DNA of 64,000 bases from Endomychus coccineus (taxonomy: Eukaryota; Arthropoda; Insecta; Coleoptera; Endomychidae): assembly GCA_958510875.1 (NCBI GenBank), contig OY294070.1:119020703-119084702 (forward strand). Direction: 5' to 3'. Shown here in pieces: positions 33,180 through 44,747 of the stretch. Position 1 is the stretch's first letter. The number at the start of each line of letters is the position of its first letter. The notes under the pieces were generated by a model. The model saw only the letters and a list, made by a program, of their open reading frames with translations. It was not told the DNA's origin and did no database searches. Made by a program: the position numbers and the translations under genes.

Positions 33180-36085
33180 TTGAGTAGTCGATTCACTTTA
33201 GACTTTGGACAAAGCAATTAGAAGGAATTTCCCTCTCTTCATTCTCTCCCCTAACCAAAGATTATGACAGACTGGCTACTACACCACAAGAAAAAGTCAA
33301 CCTTTTCAAGTCAATGTTTTCAGCAAATTCCACTTTGCATCTACAAGGGAAGGATCCTGCTTATATTGCTGCCAATTATCTTTCGTCAGCGCACAATTTT
33401 GCTTGATAGCAATACCAAAAACTCTATGGGGCAAGACGGAATTCCACCTGTCGTTCTCAAGGAATGTACATTTGAATTAACACCAGTTTTCTGCAGATTT
33501 TTCACCCTTTCATACAAACTTAGTGTGTTTCCTTCCAGCTAGAACACAGCTAGAGTACGACCAATTCCAACAAAAGGAAGAAAACCCTTCCCAATAATTC
33601 TAGTCCCATTGCATTATTATCTGTGATCTCAATGTGATGAAAAAAGCTATCAACATCGAGCTAATCAAATACCCTAAGAGCTACATAATCGTGAATTACC
33701 AGCAATATGGCTTTCATCAGCAGAGATCAACAGGAGATCTGCTTGCCTACGTAACACATGTATGGCAGAAATCTATCGAAAAACATGGAGAATCTCTTGC
33801 TGTATCATTGGATATCTCCAAAGTATTTGACCGATACTGGCATCAATGCTTTCTAGGGAAACTTCCGCTTCAACTTTGTCGCTTACTATCAAGTTTTCTC
33901 TCAGACAGACCTGTGGTGGTTGATGAAGTATAATAATAATAATAATAATAATAATAATTTTATTTCTCCAAGTAACTACATATAAATTGTACATTTCGAT
34001 TACATTAAGTTATGATATATCCAGCATGTTGTACAATGTTATTTACAGTAAAGCTTGTGCACAGATATTATTGTCAGATTCGAAGTGCATAAGTTAAAAT
34101 AATAATTAGAATAGTATGTCAATAGAGAGAAAAGTATATTCTAACATGAATACCATATATATTATTGAGATGAAATTTCCTATTTATTTAGTAATTATTA
34201 CAGATATTGCATGAAGGGTTGTAAATTGTGGTTGAATAAATATTGATTTATTTTGTTGCTAAGATGTTTCTTATTTTTTATTTCTCTTATTGATTTACTA
34301 AGGGCGTTATAGAAACGGGGTTCTAGATATTAACTACCCCTCTGACCTATCCGTTTCCTTGCTATCGGTAAAATGATATCTGAGTTTAAGTTTTTACGTG
34401 TGGCCTGTGCATGTGATATAGAATTCATCCAGGATATATTATTATTTTTCTTAAGGCAGATTGAAAGTAGAACAGCCTTTATGGATATTTGTTTTACATT
34501 GTGAACTCTTGATATTTTGAAAAGGTCTTTAGTTGGATATAATCTTGGTTTATTATGAATTATTTTTAATAGTTTATTTTGTATTCGAAAGAGTGGTTCA
34601 AGGACGTTGTTATATGCTCCACTCCAGACGATAATACCATATTGGATAATCAACTGGGCGAGGGCATAATAGACTTTTTTAGTTCACTAGTATTTAAGAA
34701 GTTTCTCAGTTCCTTAAAAATATATAATAATCTCCTTAGTATTTCGTCAGTAATGTTATATGATGATCCCATTTTGAGTGAGAATCAATCATTAGTCCCA
34801 AATATTTCGTTTTGTTTAAAAGTTTCAATTTATATTCACAAGAGCAGTCTCCATTCCTACAGCAATTTATATCTGAGTGTAAAATTATCTCATTATATTC
34901 AGTTAAGTTGTTTTTATAACAAGTGAATGGTATGCGAACTGTTTTATCTATGTTTAATGTGAGAAGATTTTGTGTTAACCAGAAATTTAATTTTTTCATT
35001 GTGTTCTCCATATTATATTTCAGAGATAACCAATTTTTATCTTTGAAGAAAAGAACAGTATCATCTGCATAAGTATCTTCCGATACAATGGCTATCAACG
35101 CTAGTGTTCCACAGGGATCTGTCTTGGCACCAACTTTGTTTCTGCTCCATATCAACGATCTGCTGTGAGTGACCACCTGTCCCGTTCACAGCTTTGCAGA
35201 TGGTTGTACACTTCATACAACTTTCTCATCCAGATCCCCCATTCCACCCAACGAGACCAGAGGAGCAAGACAGATCTGGCAGAGATTTTGAAATGGGAAT
35301 CTGATAATCTAGTTTAATGCAACCAAAACTCAAGCTTGCGCCTTCTCCAAGAAAGCGGATCCCACAATCCCTAATATGATGATGTCAGGTACAACTACTC
35401 TTATGAAGTCTTCCATGATAAAGCTTGGGATCACCACCGATAGCACCCTCTCATGGGACGGTCATGTGAGGTCCATTGCGAAAACCGCTTCAAAAAAACT
35501 TGGTTTTCTATTCCGTGCCAAGAGCTACTTTACAACTCAGCAGTTCCATATAATCTACAAAGCACAGATTCGACCTGTCCGGGAGTACTGTTAACATGTT
35601 TGGAGTTCGACTCCCAAACATACGCTGAAGGTCTTGGATTCTATCCAGAAAGAGCTATTCGTTTGATTGATGATGCACACTCACGAATTCCATGACCTCT
35701 CTAGAACATCGTAGAAAGGTGGGAGATCTCTTCCTGTTCTATAAATATTTCCGTGGTCGGTGCTCATCAGAAATCTCGACTGTTGTTCGTCCACGAGAGA
35801 TTCCAGATAGGCGGACTAGACGAGCTCAAGCCCCTTCACTGTAAAGCTCGAGACCTGCCGAACTTGTTCTTAACAGACTTAATTGTTTTGTCGAACAGCG
35901 AAGTTGTGGCACACTTCACCTAATGAGATCTTTCCCTATACCTATAACCTCCAAACCTTCAAGAAAAATACGAATGCCTATCTCCTCTTCTTACGTTCTA
36001 CTGCTGGCTCACACGATGTTATCCGAACATTATGGGTTTCCTTCTCGTGTAGTAAAAGTAAAAAAACACTCTTTTTTTTTAAATA
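33180..36085 (+). pseudogene. LINE family A copy 2, split by another LINE
   Basis: Plus-strand frames match copy 1: MGQDGIPPVVLKECTFELTP (33430s), RSTGDLLAYVTHVWQKSIE (33730s), LDISKVFDRYWHQCFLGKL and, after the 33932-35070 insertion, SVPQGSVLAPTLFLLHINDL (35110s). DSTLSWDGHVRSIAKTAS and a 3' end with an A-run follow (about 36060-36085). Internal stops and frameshifts disable it. Removing the insertion restores the same sequence order as copy 1 at 27110-27150. Confidence 0.88.
33932..35070 (-). pseudogene. 5'-truncated LINE family B nested in LINE A, 6-bp TSD
   Basis: The minus-strand frames begin with TYADDTVLFFKDKNWLS right at the right boundary. They continue through LTLNIDKTVRIPF, YLGLMIDSHSKWDHHITLLT, IIQYGIIVWSGAYNNVLEPL and RIQNKLLKIIHNKPRLYPT. 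This is the reverse transcriptase palm and thumb of a different non-LTR family. The 3' end is a (TTA)n tail, seen as (TAA)n on the plus strand from 33932. AAGTAT is duplicated at 33926-33931 and 35071-35076. Confidence 0.9.
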
Positions 36086-36249
36086 GGTTGATAGGAGAGA
36101 CCGTGCTGAAGGTCCTCTAAGATTACTAGATCCCAATCCGGTTGTTGCATTATAATGAGGTAATCTTGAAAACAAGATTCATGCAGCAAAACAACTAGAT
36201 AGCATTCATTGACTAGTTCAACCCATCAGACCATTGCAACAGTTATTAT

Positions 36250-37265
36250 ATGTATTGTGAAAATGACAGTGTTGTGAAAAAAACAGGCATTCAAAATCTT
36301 ATGATGGATAATAATACATATTCTGAAAAAACTTACAGAAAACGCTACAATGCGTGTGTGTACCATCACATGAGTATCCCACTAGAAGCAGGGATTATGT
36401 ATATCCTATACACAGGTTAACATTGTTTGAAAGATGATCTTTTTACATATCACTCAGACTATATAATAATTCAAAAAGCCATAAAGAAATACACTTCGCC
36501 TAAAATTTCAAATCGACCTGAGCCACAAAAACCCCCGCCTACTTCATCCACGGCCTATCTTCCATATATTGAAAAAATTACAGATCGAATTTCCAAAATC
36601 CTCTAAAACATAATATTTGTACCAGTTTTTCCACACTTCCAAAATTATCCCAGATTTACAAACCTATCAAAGATCCCCTTCCTCCTCTTCACTTAGAAAG
36701 TGTTTATAGCATTCCCTGTTCTTGCGGTAAAGTCTACATTGGTGAAACAGGTCGTACAGTAGCTAGTCGTGTGAAAGAACATGAGCGCTGTACAAGGCTT
36801 CCTGATACCAGTAGATCTGCACTTGTGGAACACAAGTTTGACACTAATGATCAAATCCTTTTCGAAGATACTAAAATCCTAGACCAAACCCCAAACTTCT
36901 ATCAGCGAGAAATCCTTGAAGTTATAGAAATCCTAAAACATCAAAATAATCTGAACTGGGACTCGGGATGTTACGTTCTCAACATTTGGAAACCCATCCT
37001 CAAAAATTCCACTTCGCACATGATCACACAACGGCAGGTTCAGGTGCCGGAACGAAGTTAACCACCGGAATAAAGACAGTGAGCTGTGTAGCGTGAAGGA
37101 TTTTTCCTACAATGAATACGGCTACAGAAACCAGTAGAACCAGTTTCAGTTCAAGCCTTAAGCCTTCCATGAAGATGCCACCTGTAATTATTGGCGGAAG
37201 GTCGGCATCAAGTTGAGCTATTGTGATGCGGAATCCATCCGGAAGCCAAGATTTTTCAAGATTAG
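36250..37265 (+). pseudogene. Penelope-like element with GIY-YIG endonuclease
   Basis: Degenerate frames give AIKKYTSPKIS, AYLPYIEKITDRISKIL and KPIKDPLPPLHLESVYSIPC. IPCSCGKVYIGETGRTVASR then shows the GIY-YIG core (VY...VYIG), and SALVEHKFDTNDQI and YVLNIWKPILKNSTSH follow. The order is that of the reverse transcriptase C-terminus plus endonuclease of Penelope-like elements. The typical 3' tail, with the complement of GGCATCAAGT, lies at 37150-37255. The catalytic reverse transcriptase is missing or too decayed to read. Confidence 0.85.
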
Positions 37266-37926
37266 CTATCCGCAAAAGTCTACTATTCAAGACTATATAA
37301 TCAGTTGCCTAATACCTTAAAGTGCATACATAATCTCAAGCTGTTTAAGAGAGAGTTATTTAGGCATTTAGTAGAGATAGAACCCTACAATTTGAGGGAG
37401 TTCTTTCGATAATAATTGTCTTGTGTAATAATCAATCTAAATGTGATGAATGGCTTATGTGGGTATGCATTTAACATTTTCTGGTTATTAAGGAAGTATA
37501 ATATCTTATGTTTTCCTTTTGATGTATTGTTGATATACGATTATTTGTGCAACGCGTTTCAACCCTGTCATTATGTTTTAGGATTTATATCTAAATTGTA
37601 ACTTCTGGTAGTTTGAAATAAAGAATGTTGAAAAAACATGTAACAGAAAGTATTCAATATAATAGAACTAATATGGCACGAAGTCAAATCAAATATTACA
37701 AGGAATAATATTTCCCCCATATTAAATATATTTGTAGTGAAATTAATTAAAAAAAAGTTAGTAAAATGTTTGTAGATGGTTGGAAAACCTGTATACAACA
37801 TGTGATTGAGGTGGATAACTCTTATAAAATAACATGAAAACGTTACTATAGTTTCAACACCGAAGTGCCATTATTAAACAGATACAAAAATATGAAGTAA
37901 ACAATAAATACTTCAAGTATAAATAG

Positions 37927-38090
37927 GAACTAACGTATAATAGGGTTAATGAGATTATAGTTACGATCATCGGACCTTCCGAAACATATAGATCCCGGGA
38001 AATTACAGTCTGAATTAAGAAATAACTTGTGTATTCTGAGAATTATTCTAAGAATGCTTTGAAACACAAAGGACTGATATAGGACTAACT
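37927..38090. repeat. Dispersed repeat, partner at 43545-43700
   Basis: AATAGGGTTAATGAGA, a GATCCCG(A)GG/GAAATTACAGT block, and ATTATTCTAAGAATGCTTTG, followed by ACAAAGGA, occur in the same order at 43545-43700. Both copies are diverged and non-coding. Confidence 0.6.
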
Positions 38091-38099
38091 GGTCATTCA

Positions 38100-39530
38100 G
38101 AATATTGTTATAGAAGTTTTGACACCTTCATAAATCTCTATTGATTCTAAAAGTATTTATAAAGGTGTCAAAAAAGAGTATTCATCTATTCCTAAGCATT
38201 ATATGCGATTTGATTTCCATGAAGAAATGCTATTGAACGGGAAATTGAAATGTTACAAATGAAACCATATATTTTGAAATTGAAATTTAATATGATTTAT
38301 GGATGCAAAATGACAAGCTGTTATAAACTTCAACAGAATATATCAGACAACATTTCCAGGCACTATTTATTACCACCTGTTGACGTTAACGAGCTCACAT
38401 CTGACGTCTGACTCCATTGAGGGGTTCGATACGTTTTTAGAGGTGAACTATCGTATTTCTTAGTGCTTAATAGTTTTATTATCAACACTTCATTATTGAA
38501 ATAATTATTATGTATTCAATAAGTGGTAAGTACCAATGGAATAGAAGGATAGCTGCACATCACATCCTGTTAGTCGAGAAAAATATTAATTTGTTTTATA
38601 ATATGTTCAAAACCATTTGCGAATATATTCAATCTGAAATTGTAGTTTTCAAATTTTTCCCAATTTTCTCGAAATATGCTTCATTTATTACAGAATATAT
38701 CTTGTTTTGCTTTTTGTAGTATGTATTAAGAAAATCAATCAAGTGTTCAAGAGTCCATTACACTTATGATTTTGCTAATTTTTTCATGTCTTCTCCTGAA
38801 TAAAAGTTGGTCATTAAAATTTCAATTACATACTTTCATCCGAAGGTTATTCAGATAAAGAAATGATAGATTTGAACATAATTTGGGAAATCTCAAGCAA
38901 TCCAATGAAAATAAGAAAATATATATCATCTTCAAGCGGAAATTCTAGGTTGGTAGCCTATTTGCAAGTTTATTTTTGGATGCAATAATATTAACTAAAT
39001 AGATAAATTAACAGAATCTCCCCACAGCAATTCTGTCATCAATTCAATCAATTCTGTCAGAGAAAAATCTGCAAACTATTGACAATGTAATAGAACACAA
39101 TCTACGAGATTCAGTTCTGTTATCAGCGTTAGTACCATAGAACCAACACGATATTGTAATTTTTTCAAAACCATCTTCCACTAAAAATTAAATTGCGTTT
39201 TTTATGTCAGAATAGATTATAATTTATCATCGGCTTGTGAGATAATTTGTGGAAAATATGGTTGCAGTCAAAGGTTTCCTTGTTTTACTATGTTGGTTAC
39301 CTAACGGGTGCCCCTATAGTGAACCGCATCAGGGCGTTCATAGTTTCATTCAATTTGTAATTAGAATAGTTATATCAATTATTCAATCGTAACTAGATCA
39401 ACAAGAAATTTTATAATAACATACAGTTAGCTTACCCCCACCAGACAGATATAGTTCTTTCAAGTATCTTACACACGCATCTCTCACTGATTGGTTAGAG
39501 TCCCCTCAAGTTTACTGGTTGAGAGGGATG
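38100..39530. other. Intergenic AT-rich stretch, no gene seen
   Basis: The readings are short and without recognisable domains. It lies just upstream of the TATA/initiator cluster at 39543 and may include that gene's upstream region. Confidence 0.4.
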
Positions 39531-39542
39531 TTATGTAAAGAA

Positions 39543-39642
39543 TATAAAACCCAAGCCGAAGCTGTATTAGTTCAGTTACATCTTTGATTGATCCTTACTT
39601 TGATAAACTCACCAGCCCCTTAATATTTGTTGGTGAAACCAT
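39543..39642 (+). promoter_or_regulatory. TATA box, initiator and short first exon of an unknown gene
   Basis: TATAAAA (39543-39549) is followed 31 bases later by an arthropod initiator, TCAGTT (A at 39574). About 70 bases further on is a strong donor, ACCAT|gtaagt (39642/39643). The spacing is what is expected of a TATA-dependent insect promoter with a short leader exon. In many cuticle or secreted-protein genes the first exon ends at or just after the start codon; here AT|G could be split by the intron. I could not identify the second exon. Three transposons lie directly downstream. Confidence 0.45.
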
Positions 39643-40077
39643 GTAAGTTTTCTATTATTATCTGATGTTGGTTTAAAAGTTAAGTTCCGATTCAGGTTAA
39701 CTTCGCTTAAAATCAATATAAATTTTCATAATTGGAATTCTTTTGGTTAATTCATCTTCATATTAGTTTGTATGTTCAATTCTTGTGCAACTTGAGTTGG
39801 AGCTTATCAAGTTTATTCACTCTTTTATTTAGTTAAATCAAGTTATGAGTTAATGCAGGGTTCGGTAAATTTTGGTTGATTAACGTAAATAGGTTAGAAA
39901 ATGATTTTACTATCATTCTTTTTCATTATTATAATTGTTATCTCTTATTTATATATTATTAAATATATATCATATTGTTATGGACTGATAGTCCTTCATA
40001 ACGTAACATACCGGCCTTATACCTACCTCCTTGTGTTTAAGAAAAGTGAGTGTTTGAATGAATGAGTGAGTATAACA

Positions 40078-40300
40078 TACGAGGGCAATGTGAAAAGTCC
40101 CTGATAAATAAAACAGATGGCGACACAATCAAAAATCCCATGTGATATTTGTGATGTACCATCTTTAACTAGAAAGCATTAAAATTTTCAGACTGATATG
40201 TCATTCAGTTCTGTTTTGACACCCATCGAAAGCAAGCAGCCTTGAAGATTTTTGTAAACATGGAAAAAAGTGGATTTCGCGTCTTGTTCTAACAAAATGC
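40078..40300 (+). pseudogene. 5' end of a mariner element
   Basis: It shares TTTGTGATGTACCATCTTTA and TTCAGTTCTGTTTTGACACC with the remnant at 24555-24700, and continues to ATGGAAAAAAGTGGATTTCG, which reads MEKSGFRVLF, the start of a mariner transposase. The transposase is cut off after about 12 codons. Confidence 0.7.
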
Positions 40301-40541
40301 AGCAGATGTTTTGGCCAGGACTACCAACAGCGTAGAAGGCTTTCACTATTCACTTCAATCTTTATTTCAATGTTCTCATCCCACAATGTGGAAATTTTTT
40401 GATGGACTTTTTGCAGAAGCTACTTTACAACACACATATTATTTGCAATATGAAAGTGGTCAAAGAATGCCGCAACGTTTGAAATATAAACAAATAAAAG
40501 AGTTAGAGTCGTTCAAGATTATGATGTTGAACGGCGATTGA
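40300..40541 (+). pseudogene. Transposase-like fragment (MULE-type C-terminus)
   Basis: The frame reads ARTTNSVEGFHYSLQSLFQC, HPTMWKFFDGLFAEATLQHT and ELESFKIMMLNGD. NxVEGxH followed by HPxxWKF resembles the C-terminal part of insect MULE transposases and related FLYWCH-associated proteins. Only about 75 residues remain, joined directly to the mariner piece. Family assignment is from memory of the pattern. Confidence 0.5.
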
Positions 40542-40807
40542 CATTACTAAGAAGTATAGCGCAACATGTTTTAATTTTTACATTAAATAAATATACATAT
40601 TTAAAAAAATTTATGCCTGGTTATACTTTATCGATGTTTGGAATATAAATTGTATTAATTATTGTAATAAATACATTATTATTGAAGTGGTTTTAATTTT
40701 TTTCATTATTATTCAGACCTAATTTTACTACTTTAAAGTGATAATTCAGGATAAAAAATAAAAAAAAAAAACGTAAGTATTCTTTAGTTGTCATATGAAC
40801 AAAAATA

Positions 40808-42297
40808 CTGGGTTCCCATAATAGACTACCCATTTTATATTATTAATAAATTCCCTACGAGATAACTAAATAGGTTGTTCTCTGTGGGATTATCTTCTGT
40901 AGTCTTTGGGATTTAAGTAAATTATTAATCAAGGAGGCGCCTGTCACAAATAAATTTTGGATTAATAATTTCGTGGAACGCCATTTTTCTACGAGAAGTT
41001 TGTTAGTTTTTATCAATGATTATTTAATTTTTTTGCTTTGAGACATTATTTCAACATCCGTTTGAACTTTCATGGATTACTCAGTCCAACAACGTGTGTT
41101 TTGGGTAGAAACTTACATAAGAAGCAATTCGATAGAAGAAGTTAGGCGTGCATTCCGGCGTCAGTTTAATAACAACAATAGGGGTCACGCGACAAATCGT
41201 AAAACTGTCAAGTTATGGGTTCGTCATTGGCGTGAAAACGGTCCTGTACAAAATTTGAAGAAGCCTGGACGTCGAAGAACAGTTCGTACACCAGAAAATA
41301 TTGAACGAGTTAGAATTGCGTTTACGAGAAGGCCTAAAAGGTCTGCTAATCGACAAACCGTTATCCTAGGAATATCGAAGGGTAGCTTAGATCGAATTCT
41401 TCAAAGGGATTTAAAATTCATCCCTATAAATACCAAATGGCACAGCACCTTAGCAATCAAGATAAAGAAGCAAGGTTAGCATTTTGTCAAGAATTTTTGG
41501 ATTTACATCAAGGAGCAATTCACAGTCTCCTAATGACCGACGAAGCAAATTTTTTTTTGAATGACATGGCCAATAAACAGAATTTTAGATACTGGTCAAA
41601 TGAAAATCCTCGTGAAATCTTTACACAGAACCTCCATGATCCAAAAGTTGTTGTGTGGTGTGGAGTAGGATCTTTTGGTATTATTGGCCCTTATTTTTTT
41701 GAGGATGAAAATAACCGCGCTGTAACAGTAACATCCGAGCGCTACGTTAATATGCTAGAGACATTTCTCATTCCAGAATTAAATAGACGAGGATTACTAA
41801 ACAATGCTTTACTATTCCAACAAGATGGGGCAACAGCTCATACCGCCAGAAACTCAATGAGGGTCCTGCGAGAAATGTTTAATGGCCGACTCATTTCTCG
41901 ATTCGGAGATTTGCCTTGGCCTTCGAGGTCCCCCGACTTAACGGCATCCGATTTTTTCCTGTGGGGATATTTAAAAGCCAAAGTGTTTGCGAGTCGTCCA
42001 GGTACAATCAATGAACTGAAAGTCGAAATTCGTGAAGAAGTTGAAGGAATAGACGAAGGTTTGCTATGCCGTGTAATGAACCACTTTTTATCTAATATTG
42101 AAAAATGTGTTGAAGTTGGTGGAGGTCATTTAGAAGACACGATTTTTAAAAGTTAAAATTAAATTAGCCAAATATTTATAAGTTATCATAAATCCCAAAG
42201 AGTTAGCTGTAATTTAGTAAAATAAAAAGTTTGTTTTGTTAACTGAAAAAATTTTAATTCAAATATTAAAATGGGTAGTCTATTATGGGGGATCCTG
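40808..42297 (+). mobile_element. Tc1/mariner-superfamily element with TIRs and TA flanks
   Basis: Left end CTGGGTTCCCATAATAGACT and right end (complement) CAGGATCCCCCATAATAGAC share about 28 of 31 bases. A TA dinucleotide flanks each end (40806-40807 and 42298-42299), the expected target duplication. The element is 1490 bp and contains a nearly complete transposase. It is one of the best-preserved elements in the window. Confidence 0.92.
41072..42156 (+). pseudogene. DD41D-type Tc1/mariner transposase with one frameshift
   Basis: Starts MDYSVQQRVFWVETYIRSNS with an N-terminal helix-turn-helix region (TVKLWVRHWRENGPVQNLKK, then PGRRRTVRTPENIERV). The catalytic triad is read from LLMTDEANFF, LLFQQDGATAHTA and SPDLTASDFFLWGYLK. 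There are 41 residues between the second and third aspartates, hence DD41D. A one-base shift around 41408-41420 moves the reading from the first frame (ending 41479) to the second (in use by about 41420 and ending 42156). Apart from that the roughly 360-residue protein looks complete, so inactivation may be recent or the shift could be a sequencing error. Confidence 0.9.
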
Positions 42298-42417
42298 TAT
42301 ATGCAAAACGTGGTCTTGAAAAAATACCACTATTTTTAGTGTAGGAAAGTATACAAAGTATGCAAAATGCATTTTTGTCTAAGTCCAGTAATGCTAAACT
42401 TGCTAAAAAATCTAAAT

Positions 42418-42565
42418 GTTGGCGTTATGAGGAGTTGTGGTTACGAACTGTCGATGTTACGAAGTGTCGCCGTTACGAAGTGTCGCCGTTACGAATTATC
42501 GGCGTTACGAATTGTCCGTTACCATTTGTGCGGTTACGAACTGTCGCGTTACGATATGTCATGGA
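42418..42565. repeat. Degenerate 14-16-bp minisatellite, about eight units
   Basis: GTTACGAACTGTCGAT, GTTACGAAGTGTCGCC (twice), GTTACGAATTATCGGC, GTTACGAATTGTCC and three more variants follow one another. CpG content is high for this region. The units are not a multiple of three throughout, so a coding role is unlikely. Confidence 0.8.
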
Positions 42566-42671
42566 TTCATGTTCTTGTTACTATTGTATTTGAGTTAGAT
42601 GCAGGGTAAAGACGGTTTGTAAACTTAAACCACAGTATCAGTTCGATGCAAGATTTATGTTCGACGGTATA

Positions 42672-42756
42672 ATGAAGATTACAGTAGTTATCCTTGTTTT
42701 ATGACTGTTCAGTGGAAGTTTACCTGCAATATGTTCAGATTTCATTGGATTCAGCA
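42672..42756 (+). pseudogene. Signal-peptide-like reading interrupted by a stop
   Basis: ATG at 42672 opens MKITVVILVL, then a TGA, then LFSGSLPAICSDFIGFS, ending at a good donor (AGCA|gtgagt). It looks like a signal-peptide exon of a secreted protein with a nonsense mutation, but it is short and could be chance. Whether it belongs to the promoter at 39543 is not decided. Confidence 0.2.
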
Positions 42757-43544
42757 GTGAGTACCTGAATAATTACCCATAAACTCGGGATAGAACATTA
42801 AATTTCAGTTGAGAAGAATATGAGTGAGTTAAGTATCTAGTTAGTTTATAAAATCCAAGTAATATTGATAAACGTAAAATACAATGTAGTGAAATGAGAA
42901 CGGCCAGCTCAGATGTACACAATTGACCACAATAACGGTTATTGCATTGAAATAGCTTCGATAAATCAGGCGACAAGAATTACGGAGTTCTTATAAAAGA
43001 ACCCGTCTCCTCGTTTAAGGCTTCGCTGGAGCTCTCTCACTGTATGCAGCACGCATTACCGCCCGGCAGGTGTTCCTCCGTTTGGTCTACTTTCATCCTA
43101 CCACCTCATGTTACCTGTTGCCAGTGCCAGTATGCGATTGAATAACAGCCGCACCGTCCTCGTGCAAAAATGGCCTACCGCCATAGGCGTCCGCAGAATT
43201 TTACGTAGGGTTGGGCAAAACAAAATAATTGGAATTGGTAAACTGGGAGAGGATCAGATTTTGGTTTTGGGGTCGATGGTCAATCGAATTATCTCAAGAT
43301 TAAGAAGAAAGTAAAAATACCAGGATTGGTTCAGTGAAATCGACGTAAAGAATGTATAAATATTGAATTATTCAATTATTTTATCCATAAATATTTGAAA
43401 AAGATTCTACAATTACTAGGAAATTAAGAAAAAAGAAAAAATCGATGGTAGAAGCTGTTACTCTATGGCAATTTATCAATATGATTAAATGAAAGAACAA
43501 TTACTTTGTTTTTATACCACTTTTAATTATAACTAAAGTAAAAT

Positions 43545-43700
43545 AGGGTTAATGAGACTACAATCAAAAGTAAGGGATCATGGGAAATTTCAAGAGAGGT
43601 AGATCCCGAGGAAATACAGTGTGACCAAGAAAGAATATGTGCTTTAGGATAATTATTCTTCAATATTCTAAGAGTGCTTTGAAAGACAAAGGAAAAGATC
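43545..43700. repeat. Dispersed repeat, partner at 37927-38090
   Basis: Diverged copy of the repeat at 37927; shared words are AATAGGGTTAATGAGA and AAGAGTGCTTTGAAAGACAA (compare AAGAATGCTTTGAAACACAA). Confidence 0.6.
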
Positions 43701-43729
43701 ACTTACTTACTCAACTTCTCAAGTTTACA

Positions 43730-44640
43730 GCTCTGATGAAGCCGAGGTTTGGAATAAAAATCATATTTCTATAAATGAAACTAATGAATCAGAAATTTAC
43801 TATTGCTTGAAGAGATGATCTTCTAAATTTACTGCTGGTCCTGATGGTATTCCATTTTTTATCTTAAAAGATTGTTCCTCTGCTTTTTCATACCTTTTAT
43901 CAATTTTGCTCACTCTATCTATTCGATCTGCATGTTTTCCAAAACTGTGGAAACTTTCAAAAATATGTTCAATTCATAAAGAAGGAGACAAGTCGGATGT
44001 TGTGAATTATAGACCAATAGCTATATTGAATAATTTTTCTAAAGTTTTTGAGATGGTTCTTCACAGAATGATGCTTAGCCATAGAAAACCACAATTGCAT
44101 ATTGAACAGCACGGTTTCACTCCGGGTCGTTCAACAACAAACCTTATCTATATAACACAATTTCTTGCCAAGCTACTAGACAACAGTAAACCAGTAGATG
44201 TAGTATACACAGATTTTCGGAAGCATTTGTCAGGTTGGACCATGGGATTTTATTTAACAAACTTCCGAATTATGGACTGACATCTAGGTTGATCAATTTC
44301 TTTGAATATTACTTAACCGAAAGAGATAAGTATGTTATCTATCACGGGTTTAGGTCAGAGACTTATGTTGCTTCGTCTGGAGTATCACAGGGCTCTGTGC
44401 GTGGACCCCTACTTTTTGACGTGTTCATAAACGACGTGTAGAAGTTATCTACACCAACATTCTTAAATATGCCGAAGACCTGAAAATATTCAGGCTAATT
44501 GACAATATAAGTATTTCACTTCAATATGACCTTCACGCACTTGAAATATGGTGCCTCAACAATAAGCTAGCGCTGAATGCATCAAAATGTAACGTAATAT
44601 CCTTTACTCGAAAACTAGTTCGCTTCAGGCTGTCGCCCCA
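43730..44640 (+). pseudogene. LINE reverse transcriptase fragment, third family
   Basis: Frames read SKFTAGPDGIPFFILKDCSS, SIHKEGDKSDVVNYRPIAIL, IEQHGFTPGRSTTNLIYITQ, ASSGVSQGSVRGPLLFDVFI and YAEDLKIFRLI (the catalytic YADD is altered to YAED). LALNASKCNVISFTRK then follows. This is a jockey-type reverse transcriptase. Frameshifts and a changed catalytic aspartate show it is dead. Confidence 0.88.
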
Positions 44641-44747
44641 TACGTGAGGATAGGTCTCACCATCATGGTGTATATACAGAGCAGTAATTTGAGTGAACAA
44701 CGCCATGTTTTACTTGCCATCTTTCTGCATACCAGTAGGGTTTTTTA

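Noticed and set aside
42360..42609. Two overlapping plus-strand frames rich in repeated residues
   Set aside because: They read through the 14-16-bp minisatellite; unit length is not a multiple of three and the frames differ.
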